From positions 83,548 through 147,547 of the forward strand of contig CANCXX010000002.1 in the NCBI GenBank assembly GCA_947381965.1: a DNA stretch of 64,000 nt. Direction: 5' to 3'. Position numbers and translations under genes: made by a program. This stretch comes from an uncultured bacterium (GTDB lineage Bacteria > Bacillota > Clostridia > Lachnospirales > Lachnospiraceae). The notes beneath the pieces were generated by a model. It saw only the letters and a list, made by a program, of their open reading frames with translations, had not been told where the DNA came from and ran no database searches. How positions within the stretch are numbered: position 1 is the first letter of the stretch; each line of letters opens with the position of its first letter. Shown here piece after piece: positions 10,213 to 18,940 of this stretch.

Positions 10213-11112
10213 TTATTTCCTGTTTCTGTTCCTGCCCCTTTCCGGCAGCTGAACCAAAATCACTGCTCCAAATACCAGAACGCATCCAAACAGCTCTCTG
10301 CTTGTAAGCTCCTGTCCCAAAATCACCCATCCTGCCAGCATGGAAACCACTGATTCCAATGAAAGAATGAGGGATGCAATTGTAGGGTCCAGGTCTTTCT
10401 GCCCAACAATCTGTAGCGTATATGCCACGCCGCTGGACATAATCCCCGCATAGGCTAAGGGAATAATACCGTCTATAAAACCGGAAAGCTCCGGTTTTTC
10501 GAACACAAGGGCAAGGATGCTGCTGATAATCCCGGCAGTCAGAAACTGGAGACAGGATAACTCCACACCATCCGCCCTGGGTGAAAAATAATCAATCACC
10601 AGAATATGTATGGAAAACAAAATGGCGCAGATAAATACATAAGTATCTCCCCTGCTTAGGGCAAATTCTTCACTCATACACAAAAGATACATGCCAAAAG
10701 CAGCAAGCACTGCTCCTATCCACACCTTTCCCGGTACCTTTTTTTTGAGAAAAATCCCCATAATCGGCACAATGATAATATACAAAGTAGTGATAAATCC
10801 CGCTTTTCCAACCGTAGTTTCGATAATCCCAAACTGCTGCAGCAAAGCCGCCGAGCAAAGGGCAATCCCGCAGCAAATACCGCCTGTAAGCGTAATCTTC
10901 AATCCGGCACGGGAAATGTTGTTTTCTTTGTCCTTTTTTCTGCGCACATATACAAGAGGAAGAAGCACTGCGCTTCCCATCAGAAACCTTGCTCCATTAA
11001 AGGAAAAGGGGCCCATATAATCCATCCCGACACTCTGGGCAACAAATGCCACGCCCCAGATAAATGCTGCCAGAAACAACAGGAAACTGCTTCTCAAAGC
11101 GTATTTTTTCAT
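10213..11112 (-). CDS. EamA/DMT-family transporter
   Basis: Encodes 299 residues starting at MKKYALRSS. That ATG has an AAAGGA SD, whereas the longer frame would need a TTG without one. About ten hydrophobic segments form two EamA repeats, characteristic of drug/metabolite exporters for amino acids, purines or other small molecules. The substrate is unknown. An arginine/asparagine-rich C-terminus follows the last membrane segment. It lies between the shikimate-kinase-like gene and the GH31 gene, all closely spaced. Confidence 0.9.
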   Translation of the reverse strand: MKKYALRSSFLLFLAAFIWGVAFVAQSVGMDYMGPFSFNGARFLMGSAVLLPLVYVRRKKDKENNISRAGLKITLTGGICCGIALCSAALLQQFGIIETTVGKAGFITTLYIIIVPIMGIFLKKKVPGKVWIGAVLAAFGMYLLCMSEEFALSRGDTYVFICAILFSIHILVIDYFSPRADGVELSCLQFLTAGIISSILALVFEKPELSGFIDGIIPLAYAGIMSSGVAYTLQIVGQKDLDPTIASLILSLESVVSMLAGWVILGQELTSRELFGCVLVFGAVILVQLPERGRNRNRK

Positions 11113-11156
11113 AGGTGTGTCCTTTCCATCTATTCTTTTCAAATCGTATTTTACTG

Positions 11157-11648
11157 TCAGCTCTTGCCGGCAATTTCCTCCACTATGCTTCTGATATCCC
11201 TGCCGCTGCAGTCAACAATCACATCTGCGTATTTTTCATACAAAACACAGCGTTCCTTGTATAAATCCAGAAGGGTGTATCCTTTTTTTAGTACAACGCC
11301 TCGTTCATGAAGATCCCCCAGCCGTTCCTTTAGCTCCTCATAAGGGAGCTTTAAGTATACGATACATCCCATATCCTTAAAATGGGCCATGGCATCCTTC
11401 CCATATACTGCGCTGCCCCCTGTGGCTATTACCGCTTTGTCTGCACAAATCGCCGCATTTACTTCATTTTCAAGCATAAGAAAACCTGCTTCGCCTCTTT
11501 CTTCAATCAACTGGTAAAGCAGTTTTTCATATTTCTCCTGAATGACAAGATCAGAATCAAGGAACTGGTACCCCAGCTTCTTTGCCAGCACTACCCCAAC
11601 TGTGCTTTTTCCTGCCCCTGGCATTCCAATCAATATAATATTTTCCAT
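11157..11648 (-). CDS. Shikimate-kinase-like P-loop kinase
   Basis: Encodes 163 residues from MENIILIGMPGAGKST. The Walker A motif GMPGAGKST, the DSD motif near residue 32 and a C-terminal ERCVLYEKYAD segment all match the shikimate kinase family. However, the shikimate-binding arginine normally found in an FRxxE motif is replaced (GFLMLENE here), and the usual GGG loop reads GGSAVYG. The protein may therefore phosphorylate another substrate. It sits between RidA and a DMT exporter, not in an aromatic amino acid operon. Family membership is secure and the exact reaction is not. Confidence 0.75.
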   Translation of the reverse strand: MENIILIGMPGAGKSTVGVVLAKKLGYQFLDSDLVIQEKYEKLLYQLIEERGEAGFLMLENEVNAAICADKAVIATGGSAVYGKDAMAHFKDMGCIVYLKLPYEELKERLGDLHERGVVLKKGYTLLDLYKERCVLYEKYADVIVDCSGRDIRSIVEEIAGKS

Positions 11649-11688
11649 ATTGGTTCCCCTGCCTGTACTATGCCATGCCCGTTCCTTT

Positions 11689-12063
11689 TTACACAACTGC
11701 AATAACTTCCACTTCACACAGCACATTCTTTGGCAATTCCTTTACGGCAACGCAGCTTCTGGCAGGCTTTCCCGTAAAATACTTTTCATAAACACTGTTG
11801 AATGCGGCAAAATCAGACATTTCAGCCAGAAAACAAGTGGTTTTAACCACATTTTCATAATCGGTTCCTGCTTCCTTTAACACTTCTCCCACATTCTTCA
11901 TAACCTGCTGTGCCTGAACGGTAATATCCCCCTCCGCAATCATCCCGGTTTCCGGGACAATGGGGATCTGCCCTGAGGCAAACAAAAAACCATTTGCAAT
12001 CATTCCCTGGGAATAAGGGCCTATGGCCGCAGGCGCCTTTGATGTTGCTACCTTTGTTAACAT
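11689..12063 (-). CDS. ridA: RidA family enamine/imine deaminase
   Basis: Encodes 124 residues from MLTKVATSKAPAAIGPYSQG. The AGGAGG SD 6 bp upstream chooses this start over longer in-frame ones. The GPYSQ segment, the FASGQIP strand, the conserved arginine in KPARSCVAV and the C-terminal CEVEVIAV are typical. RidA hydrolyses reactive 2-aminoacrylate and related imines formed by PLP enzymes. A CAG...CGGAACTGG hairpin repeat abuts its SD. Confidence 0.93.
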   Translation of the reverse strand: MLTKVATSKAPAAIGPYSQGMIANGFLFASGQIPIVPETGMIAEGDITVQAQQVMKNVGEVLKEAGTDYENVVKTTCFLAEMSDFAAFNSVYEKYFTGKPARSCVAVKELPKNVLCEVEVIAVV

Positions 12064-12076
12064 AATTTTCCTCCTG

Positions 12077-12145
12077 TTCCAGTTCCGCGCTCTTTGGGTC
12101 ATTCGCTGTTTCCAGTTCCGCTTCCTCCCAGGCCGGACTCTGTTT
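12077..12145 (-). repeat. Intercistronic hairpin repeat, two short units (5' of ridA)
   Basis: Two units with a period of 33 bp. On the mRNA (minus) strand each begins with CAG and ends CGGAACTGGAA. The unit nearest ridA folds as CAGCG...CG with a bulged CGGAA and then CTG. The last unit runs straight into the ridA SD. It fills most of the gap between the 82-residue gene and ridA. The same motif recurs upstream of guaB, dapL, a GT4 gene and the ANTAR gene. Confidence 0.7.
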
Positions 12146-12394
12146 TTAAATATTTCCTTCGTCCTTATCATCAAATTCCGCTGTTACATAAAATCCGCGT
12201 TCATTTTCAATGATACTGACGACCTTTCCCTCTCTGGCCAGCATACGCTCCCTGAAAGGGAAATTCCCGGACATGGCAAGGGAAGGATCAATGGTATAAT
12301 AATAGTTACTTGGAAGCACGCCTTCCGTCACCGTTACCTCATCCCCCTCCTTTAACAGGCCGGGGCGTTCCATTTTAAACTCCATCTGACGCAT
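12146..12394 (-). CDS. Small conserved-looking hypothetical protein, 82 aa
   Basis: Starts at MRQMEFKMERPG, with a GGAGG SD 7 bp upstream. An upstream in-frame extension has no SD. The protein is soluble, without cysteine pairs or membrane segments. It looks like a small beta-rich domain (VTVTEGVLP, REGKVVSIIEN, FYVTAEFDD). I do not recognise the family. It lies directly upstream of ridA on the same strand and is probably transcribed with it. Confidence 0.65.
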   Translation of the reverse strand: MRQMEFKMERPGLLKEGDEVTVTEGVLPSNYYYTIDPSLAMSGNFPFRERMLAREGKVVSIIENERGFYVTAEFDDKDEGNI

Positions 12395-12482
12395 ATCCAA
12401 ACCTCCATCCCCATCTATTTTAATAGGCTTTCTCCTATTTTTCAATCCATTTTTTCCCACTCTTATAAATTGATTTTTATAC

Positions 12483-12507
12483 TGAATCATATTCTCACGG
12501 AATGCGC
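12483..12507. repeat. Fragment of the 146-bp miniature element
   Basis: Twenty-three of 25 bases match the right-central part of the two complete 146-bp elements at 39328 and 51206, including the TTCTCACGGAATGCGC core. The inverted ends are absent here. It lies in the gap between spoVAB and the 82-residue gene. It may be a decayed relic, though a chance match cannot be excluded. Confidence 0.5.
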
Positions 12508-12533
12508 ATCAAAACTATGGCTCAAATTTTCCT

Positions 12534-13040
12534 CTACAGCCCGGACATATAAATCCCCTTTGCAAAATAAATCAGGCTGCCGGCCAGCTTTCCGCAGGCT
12601 GCCGCCGCAATCGCAATGCCAAGTCCGTGGCGGAATCCAATACGCCTTGCAAATATAGGAATGGAATCCAACATTTCCGCTATGGCAAGGGCAAGACATC
12701 CCACAAACATTCCTGCAAAAAAACCTCCCAATACAAGCAGACTATTTCCTGCCCACTTCCAGATAAGAAGCGTATCTGCCCCGAATATCTCCTTTGAAAG
12801 TACAAGGCCACCTAAATTTCCGTATTCTGAAAAAACACTTAAAAACCCGCCGCAGAGAGTACCGAAAATCACCGCCTCTTCCAACACAAACACCTTTTTG
12901 GCCACGTGCATTTTTCCTGCAAATCTTGGAATCAGTCCCACAGAAACCAATACGGTAAAAACCCCTGCGGATGCCAGAAATCCAAAGCTTAAACCGCATA
13001 TTCCAAGAAAAAGCTGTTTTAAAAACATCAGGTTAAACAT
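12534..13040 (-). CDS. spoVAB: Stage V sporulation protein AB
   Basis: Encodes 168 residues when started at MFNLMFLKQLF, whose ATG overlaps the spoVAA stop by 8 bp and has GGGAGGG upstream within spoVAA. A longer frame to 13073 lacks an SD. About five hydrophobic segments and the motif GCLALAIAEMLDSIPIFARR mark the SpoVAB family, an accessory membrane component of the SpoVA dipicolinate channel. It is coupled to spoVAA. Confidence 0.88.
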   Translation of the reverse strand: MFNLMFLKQLFLGICGLSFGFLASAGVFTVLVSVGLIPRFAGKMHVAKKVFVLEEAVIFGTLCGGFLSVFSEYGNLGGLVLSKEIFGADTLLIWKWAGNSLLVLGGFFAGMFVGCLALAIAEMLDSIPIFARRIGFRHGLGIAIAAAACGKLAGSLIYFAKGIYMSGL

Positions 13041-13659
13041 CAATTGTTTTTCCCTCCCTGTCAGCTGTTTCAATCAGCGCCTTATTTACATCCGTCTCAT
13101 ACACCCGCATTTCCACTTCAATCGGGGTCGGATCCTTGGTAATCCTTCTGCCTCCAATATGATTAAAAAACAAGATAATTCCTGCCGCCAGGCCGATAGA
13201 ATAGGATACTTCCAAAATGCTGTAGCCGTCGGCCGGGTATCCCATAACCATTTCATACACTCTGGAAAATATTTTATTAATGCTGATATCATTATGAAAT
13301 GCCATAATGGTAAAGCCAGTTCCAAAGAAGCTGATAGCAGCAACAAATACCATCTTTGCCCACTGCATAAATCCTTTGTGTCTGTTTACATTTACCAGTT
13401 CTATCAGTGTGGCATTTTCCCCAAGACTTTCCACAGACACACCGGGACAGGCATTCTCAATCAGTTCTATAACCTTTAATATGCTGATTACCTTCCTTTT
13501 TTTTTCTTTTTCACTGAACTGGTGAATTTTTAAGGCTTTCGCCTTTGCACATACAGTTTTATCCGAACAGTAAACGGAGGCAATGTCTTTTACACATACG
13601 TGCTCGTTCATCACCTCCGCATTCTGTTCCGCTTTTAAATATAAAACGATTCCTGCCAT
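13033..13659 (-). CDS. spoVAA: Stage V sporulation protein AA
   Basis: Encodes 208 residues: a soluble N-terminal domain (about 1-110) followed by two membrane segments (WAKMVFVAAISFFGTGF and a second near residue 165), the usual SpoVAA layout. A GGGAGG SD lies 6 bp before the ATG. A near-perfect sigma-G promoter lies about 55 bp upstream, so spoVAA-spoVAB is probably its own forespore transcription unit. Confidence 0.88.
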   Translation of the reverse strand: MAGIVLYLKAEQNAEVMNEHVCVKDIASVYCSDKTVCAKAKALKIHQFSEKEKKRKVISILKVIELIENACPGVSVESLGENATLIELVNVNRHKGFMQWAKMVFVAAISFFGTGFTIMAFHNDISINKIFSRVYEMVMGYPADGYSILEVSYSIGLAAGIILFFNHIGGRRITKDPTPIEVEMRVYETDVNKALIETADREGKTIDV

Positions 13660-13710
13660 ACTAACCTCCCTGCCAGAGCACGTCTGCTCTCTTTCTCTAC
13701 TTATACGGGC

Positions 13711-13740
13711 TAGTATGACCTTTTGCGCCTATTTATATTC
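13711..13740 (-). promoter_or_regulatory. Sigma-G-type promoter of spoVAA-spoVAB
   Basis: On the minus strand GAATA (13736-13740) and CATACTA (13711-13717) are separated by exactly 18 bp. This fits the GHATR-N18-CATnHTA forespore consensus without a mismatch, and the spoVAA SD follows about 40 bp later. It is the best sigma-G match in the window. Confidence 0.7.
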
Positions 13741-13746
13741 CATCTG

Positions 13747-14838
13747 CTATTCCAATATAAACTGCATGAAAACCGGGTCGTGGTCCGAAAATTCATATCC
13801 CCAGTCCATATGCTGATAATAATTTACATGCACATTCTCTGAAACAATAAATCCGTCCAATGTAACCGTATAGGTTGTGGCCTCATCATAAGGCGTCTGG
13901 GCGCTTCGACAGGTATTATGGGAAACATCTGAAGGCGGCCGTATCCCATCAATGGCCATGCGGAAACCTTTTGGAAGGCTTTCTCTCGGAAATGGATAGG
14001 CCCACTCCGGCGCATTTTCCTGTGCTCCTTCTTTTAAATTATGGTTAAAGTCCCCTCCACAGATCACATAGTTGCCTTTACCGTAATCCGCCTGCATGTC
14101 CTCATAAAGCATAGAAAGCTGTGCCTGCCTGATTTCATCGCTGCCTCCATAGGCCGACGTATGTACATTGTAAATACATAACTGCTTTCCATTTTCCGCA
14201 GGAATTCTGGATATAGAATAACATCTGTCCAAATCCACCAGCTTGCTGAAAGACTCTGAAATGGGAAGGCTCCTTCTCATAGTATCCGTTATTTCAGCCC
14301 TTGAGTAGGTGACAATCCCACTTTTATTTGCCCCATGGGGCTGCCATGGAGGGAAAAACAAAAACGGTGAATCATAATCCTGGGCAAAATCATAATAATA
14401 TCCCTTAATAAACTGGTTAATCAGCTCCAGTTCATCCACATGATAGGAACGGGTCCCGTCAATGTCCACCTCCTGCAAAAGAACAAAGTCCGGGGCAACA
14501 GTATTTACAATCTCCCCCATGGCGCTGACCGCTGCCATCACGCTCTCTTCATCTTTTGCCCAGGAGGATTTGCCTCCGTCCATAAAAAAACTGTAATCCT
14601 TCTGATAGGCGCCAAATCCAATATTATAAGTCATAACAGAGTATGCGCGTCCGGACACAACGGAAAAGTCCTCGTCAAAGTAAGCATTTTCCCCATTTCT
14701 TTTTACTTCCAGAGTCAGCTTATCCGACAGCCGGTAATATGTTTTAAAAACATAGGCCGCATACACGCCAAATACAATTAATACTGCCATCAGGCAAATA
14801 ATAATTTTCTTCACTCTTTTTTTCACTTTACTATTCAT
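13747..14838 (-). CDS. Membrane-anchored endonuclease/exonuclease/phosphatase-family protein
   Basis: Encodes 363 residues. An N-terminal membrane segment (about residues 11-31) after a Lys/Arg-rich start is followed by an EEP (DNase I-like) domain outside the membrane. Motifs include MTYNIGFG, LLQEVD, NVHTSAYGG, GGDFNHNL and the C-terminal SDHDPVFM, so the catalytic Asn, Glu, Asp and His residues are present. Members cut nucleic acids or phosphoesters, including sphingomyelin and inositol phosphates. The substrate is unknown. It lies between spoVAD and spoVAA, but nothing shows a sporulation role. Confidence 0.85.
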   Translation of the reverse strand: MNSKVKKRVKKIIICLMAVLIVFGVYAAYVFKTYYRLSDKLTLEVKRNGENAYFDEDFSVVSGRAYSVMTYNIGFGAYQKDYSFFMDGGKSSWAKDEESVMAAVSAMGEIVNTVAPDFVLLQEVDIDGTRSYHVDELELINQFIKGYYYDFAQDYDSPFLFFPPWQPHGANKSGIVTYSRAEITDTMRRSLPISESFSKLVDLDRCYSISRIPAENGKQLCIYNVHTSAYGGSDEIRQAQLSMLYEDMQADYGKGNYVICGGDFNHNLKEGAQENAPEWAYPFPRESLPKGFRMAIDGIRPPSDVSHNTCRSAQTPYDEATTYTVTLDGFIVSENVHVNYYQHMDWGYEFSDHDPVFMQFILE

Positions 14839-15050
14839 ATTTTAAATCTGCCTTTTCTCCCTGCTATTTCCCTTTTATTTTCTTTTTGCCAGTCTGTCAT
14901 AAATATTTTCCCATAATCGGCTCCCCCATGCAAGACTTTTTTATTCCCGTGAGAAATGAAAGCAAAACCAATATCAAAATTATCATAAAATCCTGACAAA
15001 AATATAGCAAACAGCATCCTCCGCCATTTGCTACATTCCTTATATTTTCC

Positions 15051-16088
15051 CTATTTACAACTTACCATTTCCACTCCATGGGCAATTCCCGGAATGCTCT
15101 GTCCTTCATTAAAGCTGGTCTTTGATAGTAAGGCTCCTGTAGGCACAAACAACACTCTTTTCCATCTGCCCTCTTCCAGCTGTTTTAAAATATAAGCCGA
15201 CAAAAGTACCGCGCTGCATCCGCAGCCGCTGCCTCCCGCATGGGCGTCCTGGCTTTTATCATATATTTCCATTCCGCAGTCCATATGCACCTTGGAAATA
15301 TCCATTCCCTTTTCCCGCATCATATCCCAAAGAGCCTTTTGTCCCACATTACCCAAATCTCCGGTAATAATCTTGTCATAATCAGAAGGCTTTCTGTCAA
15401 AGTCCGCCAAATGCTGGTAAATGGTATCTGCGGCGGCCGGAGCCATACACGCCCCCATATTCATGGAATCTTTTAATCCGAAATCCACAATTTTCCCTAA
15501 AGTCAGGCCTGAGATCATCGCCCGGTCCTTGTCGCTTTTTACACTGCTTAAAACAAATGCGCCGCTTCCTGTAACCGTCCATGTGGCAGAAAGTGGTCTT
15601 TGGTTTCCATATCCTAAGGGAAAACGGAATTCTTTTTCCGCACTGGCAAAATGGCTGGAGGTAACACAGGCAGCGTGTTCCGCCATGCCTCCTGCAATCA
15701 TAACTGTTGCCATGGAAATTGTAAGTCCGCAGGTGGAGCAGGCGCCGTACATACCTACCAGGGGAATCTGAAAACTGGCAAGTCCAAAGCTGCTGGCGAT
15801 GGATTGTCCCAAAAGATCTCCTGCAAATAAATATTTGATTTCTTTATTACTTAGCTCTGATTTTCCTATAGCCAGTAAAAGAGCCTCCTTTTGCAGGGTG
15901 CTTTCCGCATCCTCCCAAGTCTCACAGCCAAATTTATCATCTCCGCCCACCATGTCAAAACTGTCCCCAAAAGGTCCTTCCCCTTCCTTGGTTCCCACAA
16001 CTGACGCGCTTGCTCTTATAAAAACAGGTACCGGAACTTTTATACTCCGCTGTCCCTGTTCAAAAATTGCTCCAACCGTTGTATCCAT
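15051..16088 (-). CDS. spoVAD: Stage V sporulation protein AD
   Basis: Encodes 345 residues, standard for SpoVAD, the thiolase-fold dipicolinic-acid-binding subunit of the spore SpoVA complex. Recognisable segments are PVFIRASASVVGTKEGEGP, GMYGACSTCGLTISMA and the C-terminal HAGGSGCGCSAVLLSA. A GGGAGG SD precedes the ATG. It is not adjacent to spoVAC or spoVAE, unlike the contiguous Bacillus operon. Confidence 0.95.
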   Translation of the reverse strand: MDTTVGAIFEQGQRSIKVPVPVFIRASASVVGTKEGEGPFGDSFDMVGGDDKFGCETWEDAESTLQKEALLLAIGKSELSNKEIKYLFAGDLLGQSIASSFGLASFQIPLVGMYGACSTCGLTISMATVMIAGGMAEHAACVTSSHFASAEKEFRFPLGYGNQRPLSATWTVTGSGAFVLSSVKSDKDRAMISGLTLGKIVDFGLKDSMNMGACMAPAAADTIYQHLADFDRKPSDYDKIITGDLGNVGQKALWDMMREKGMDISKVHMDCGMEIYDKSQDAHAGGSGCGCSAVLLSAYILKQLEEGRWKRVLFVPTGALLSKTSFNEGQSIPGIAHGVEMVSCK

Positions 16089-16117
16089 AAAAAACCTCCC
16101 GATGATTAACTTTCAGT

Positions 16118-16146
16118 TAGTTTTTACCATCCGGAGATTTTTATTC
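16118..16146 (-). promoter_or_regulatory. Weak sigma-G-like promoter of spoVAD
   Basis: GAATA (16142-16146, minus strand) and AAAACTA (16118-16124) are separated by 17 bp. The -10 matches only five of seven consensus positions. It is listed because the other spoVA units have better matches in the same place. Confidence 0.3.
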
Positions 16147-16168
16147 GTTTTCCATTATTCCTTTAATA

Positions 16169-17275
16169 TTATTTTCCCGTTTTGTCCTTGCCTGCCACAC
16201 CATGGGATAATAAAAATTCTTTCCACAGGGAATTATATGCCCCTAACAAATGGATTTTATCAAAAGTATATTCTGAATTCAGGTTTCCCTCCTCGTCGCA
16301 GACCGCTTCATTCACATCTATATAAAAAATATGCTTATTGTCTGCCAGCGTAGCTATCGCATTATTTCTTGCATTAATATTGCTGTTGTTAAATATGGCA
16401 TCCTTACTGTCTTTTTCTTTGGCCACCCGCATAATTCCCTGGATAAAAATCTTAGCTTCCGGCGCCAGCTCCCTAAGGGCGTCTACCGTTTTCGTATATT
16501 CCTCCATAAAATTCTCAGTGGTGCCTCTTCCCAGCTCATTGATTCCCACCATTATATAGATTTTCCCGTAATTTTTTTTAGCAATTGCGTCCCGGACAGT
16601 TCCCATACCCTCAAAATCCTCTTCCAAAACCTGATAGATAGTAAGGGAAGTTTCGCAGAAGAAGTCCGCATGTTCAGACAAATCCGTATAATCCCTAAGC
16701 CCTACCGTTCTGGAATCTCCAATGAACATTGCGTCATCAAAATAGCTTTCATCCACTTGATCAAATTCATATTCCGCCGCCCGGATGATGCCTGCATCCC
16801 CATAAATATCCGCAGATATATGGTTTATATACTCCTCATGGGTGCTTTCCCTAAGAGGCGCTAAACGCTCCAGCTTACTTGCCTCTTCCTCCGCTTTTTT
16901 TGCCCCTTCTTCCACTCCGCTCATAACATCTCCCAAGGTTTTGGAAAAAATCCCGTCTTTCTGAGTGGGAGCCGATAGGTTCTCCTTAACATTGTCCTGT
17001 TTTTCTTCTTCCGGCAAAACCCCTCTCCCACCTTCCGGTTCTCCTTTTGCGGGCCCTCCTGCCGCCATCGTCTGTGCGTTTTCTCCCGAAAATATCTGCC
17101 AGGGATAAATGCCGTCCTTCATTGCCGTAAACATCACTGACAAAACCGGCGCTTTTAAAGGGTCATATTCCTGCCCTGCATAGACATTCCTTATTCCCCC
17201 TATTCCTATCAGTGAGAACAATATACCGGTAGTCAGCAATAAAAAAAACAGTGGACATTTTTTTATAAAATTCAT
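16169..17275 (-). CDS. SGNH/GDSL-family hydrolase, membrane-anchored
   Basis: Encodes 368 residues starting at MNFIKKC (GGGGAG SD); the longer frame is unsupported. An N-terminal signal anchor (about residues 8-30) is followed by a low-complexity region and an SGNH domain. The nucleophile block FIGDSRTVGLRDY, a GINELG block and the DKIHLLG block carry Ser, Asn and Asp/His catalytic residues. Directly upstream lies an MBOAT acyltransferase. Such pairs (AlgI with AlgJ/AlgX-like, PatA/PatB, DltB/DltD) transfer acyl groups to cell-surface polymers, and the same is inferred here. The polymer is unknown. Confidence 0.85.
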   Translation of the reverse strand: MNFIKKCPLFFLLLTTGILFSLIGIGGIRNVYAGQEYDPLKAPVLSVMFTAMKDGIYPWQIFSGENAQTMAAGGPAKGEPEGGRGVLPEEEKQDNVKENLSAPTQKDGIFSKTLGDVMSGVEEGAKKAEEEASKLERLAPLRESTHEEYINHISADIYGDAGIIRAAEYEFDQVDESYFDDAMFIGDSRTVGLRDYTDLSEHADFFCETSLTIYQVLEEDFEGMGTVRDAIAKKNYGKIYIMVGINELGRGTTENFMEEYTKTVDALRELAPEAKIFIQGIMRVAKEKDSKDAIFNNSNINARNNAIATLADNKHIFYIDVNEAVCDEEGNLNSEYTFDKIHLLGAYNSLWKEFLLSHGVAGKDKTGK

Positions 17276-17339
17276 CTTTCTCCCCTCCCCATACCGCAAG
17301 CGCTGCTTGTGATACGCACCATCTTCTGTCAAATATACT

Positions 17340-18719
17340 TTAAAACTTCAAATACATAAATGGATTTCCCGCACTGCAGGAAAGATAATAAACCGATACC
17401 CAGAATACAACCGCCAGTGCCACAGCCACTGCAGGGTTCTTTTTATGCTTTTCAAAAAACCGGAACACAGCTGGAATGCAGAGCGCGATTCCTGCAATAA
17501 AATAAATACTGTAGTTTTTTCCATACCGCATAATATCCTGCTGGTTCACCGCTATGCCTGGCCCCCCGATAAAAGGAAACAGACGGCCAAAGTATATCAA
17601 AAGCTGATTTAAATCTGTTATGGCAAACACCACCCATGTAAGGGGAATTATCAAAAGCACATAAAGGTTTCCAATCACCGGCACCCTGGAAAGATACTTT
17701 CCATATACCAGCTTTTCCAAAATAATAAAAAGCCCCAGCACACCGCCCCAGATTATGAAATTGACTCCATTCCCATGCCAGAAGCCTGTAAGCAGCCACA
17801 CTGCTCCAAGATTGACCGCCACTCTTGCATTATTTTTACAGCGGCTCCCTCCCAGCGGTATGTAAACATAGTCGCGAAACCAGCTTCCCAGCGTTATGTG
17901 CCACCTTCTGTAAAAATCAGAGATGCTTTTTGCCCCATAGGGATGATGAAAGTTTTCAATGAAATTAAAGCCCAGCATCACCATCAGCCCGGAAGCCATA
18001 AGGGAATATCCCCAAAAATCAAAATAAAGCTGTAAAGAGTATCCCGCTGCCCCAAGCCATGCCAAGGGCGTGGAAATACTTTGAAATCCTATCATCTGTA
18101 AATCATTCCACAAGATTGCCAGCCGATCCGCTAACAATACCTTCATCCCAAGTCCTGCGGCAAAATACTTTAGTCCATCCTCAAATTGTTCCAGGCTGCA
18201 GGTTTGCTCTAAGTCAAATTCTCCATCCTGATAACGCATAATCGGCCCTGACACCACCTGGGGAAACAGAGTAAAATACAGCGCCACATGGTAAAACTTC
18301 GGCTTGCCCCACACCTCTCCTCTCACCAAATCCACCTGGAAAGAAATCATCTTAAACACATAAAAGCTGATGCCAAGGGGAAGTAAGGCATTATCCACAA
18401 AAACTGCAAGAAATTTAAAGCCTATCAGCAACGCGGCGTCGAGAATGACTGCGCCCAGCATCAGATTTCTCTGCTTTTTCTTCTGCCATTCATGAGGCGC
18501 AAAGCCTTCTCCCGCCTTTTCCACCGCTTTGGAAAAGCAGTAGTTAACTGCTGTTGCCCCAAGCAGCAGGAAAATAAAAACCGGCTCTCCCACCGCATAA
18601 AATACAAGACTGCCCGCAAGTAGAACCCCTTTCCTGTATCTTGCAGGCATTACAAAATATAAAACGAAAAAAACTGGCAAAAACCGGAATATAAACTCCA
18701 AACTGGAAAAACTGACCAT
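17340..18719 (-). CDS. MBOAT-family O-acyltransferase (AlgI/PatA type)
   Basis: Encodes 459 residues when started at MVSFSSLEF, where an AGGGGATG-type SD lies upstream. The protein has ten or more membrane segments and the MBOAT signatures YRRWHITLGSWFRDYVYIPLGG (the full motif is slightly longer) and LTGFWHGNG with the catalytic His. It should move acyl groups across the membrane for transfer to a surface glycan, working with the SGNH protein encoded 64 bp downstream. The pair lies between spoVAC and spoVAD. Confidence 0.92.
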   Translation of the reverse strand: MVSFSSLEFIFRFLPVFFVLYFVMPARYRKGVLLAGSLVFYAVGEPVFIFLLLGATAVNYCFSKAVEKAGEGFAPHEWQKKKQRNLMLGAVILDAALLIGFKFLAVFVDNALLPLGISFYVFKMISFQVDLVRGEVWGKPKFYHVALYFTLFPQVVSGPIMRYQDGEFDLEQTCSLEQFEDGLKYFAAGLGMKVLLADRLAILWNDLQMIGFQSISTPLAWLGAAGYSLQLYFDFWGYSLMASGLMVMLGFNFIENFHHPYGAKSISDFYRRWHITLGSWFRDYVYIPLGGSRCKNNARVAVNLGAVWLLTGFWHGNGVNFIIWGGVLGLFIILEKLVYGKYLSRVPVIGNLYVLLIIPLTWVVFAITDLNQLLIYFGRLFPFIGGPGIAVNQQDIMRYGKNYSIYFIAGIALCIPAVFRFFEKHKKNPAVAVALAVVFWVSVYYLSCSAGNPFMYLKF

Positions 18720-18868
18720 ATCATCCCCTGCTTTTCTACTTTTTACTCCCCAGACGCCGCCTTCGGGAATCAAAGACCCTGGCGGCAGCCCCAAATGTCC
18801 ATTGACATTTATTGTATCATTCCTGACAAAAATCTACAAGAACGTTCCAAAAGTTAATATTTTCTTAT

Positions 18869-18897
18869 GAATATTTTTTTGCAAAACACCCAAAATA
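18869..18897 (+). promoter_or_regulatory. Putative sigma-G promoter of spoVAC
   Basis: GAATA (18869-18873) and CAAAATA (18891-18897) are separated by 17 bp, about 45 bp upstream of the spoVAC start. The -35 is perfect and the -10 has one mismatch to CATnHTA. The gene has an AGGAGG SD. Confidence 0.4.
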
Positions 18898-18940
18898 TAT
18901 ATCACTATTATGAAGTAAATCTAACACCAGGAGGCATACA

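Noticed and set aside
12616-13479. 287-codon plus-strand open frame
   Set aside because: Antisense to spoVAA/spoVAB; its composition reflects the opposite strand.
14835-15017. 60-codon minus-strand frame between spoVAD and the EEP gene
   Set aside because: No convincing SD and ordinary intergenic composition; it overlaps the EEP gene start.
15799-16353. 184-codon plus-strand open frame
   Set aside because: Antisense to spoVAD and running into the SGNH gene; no SD.
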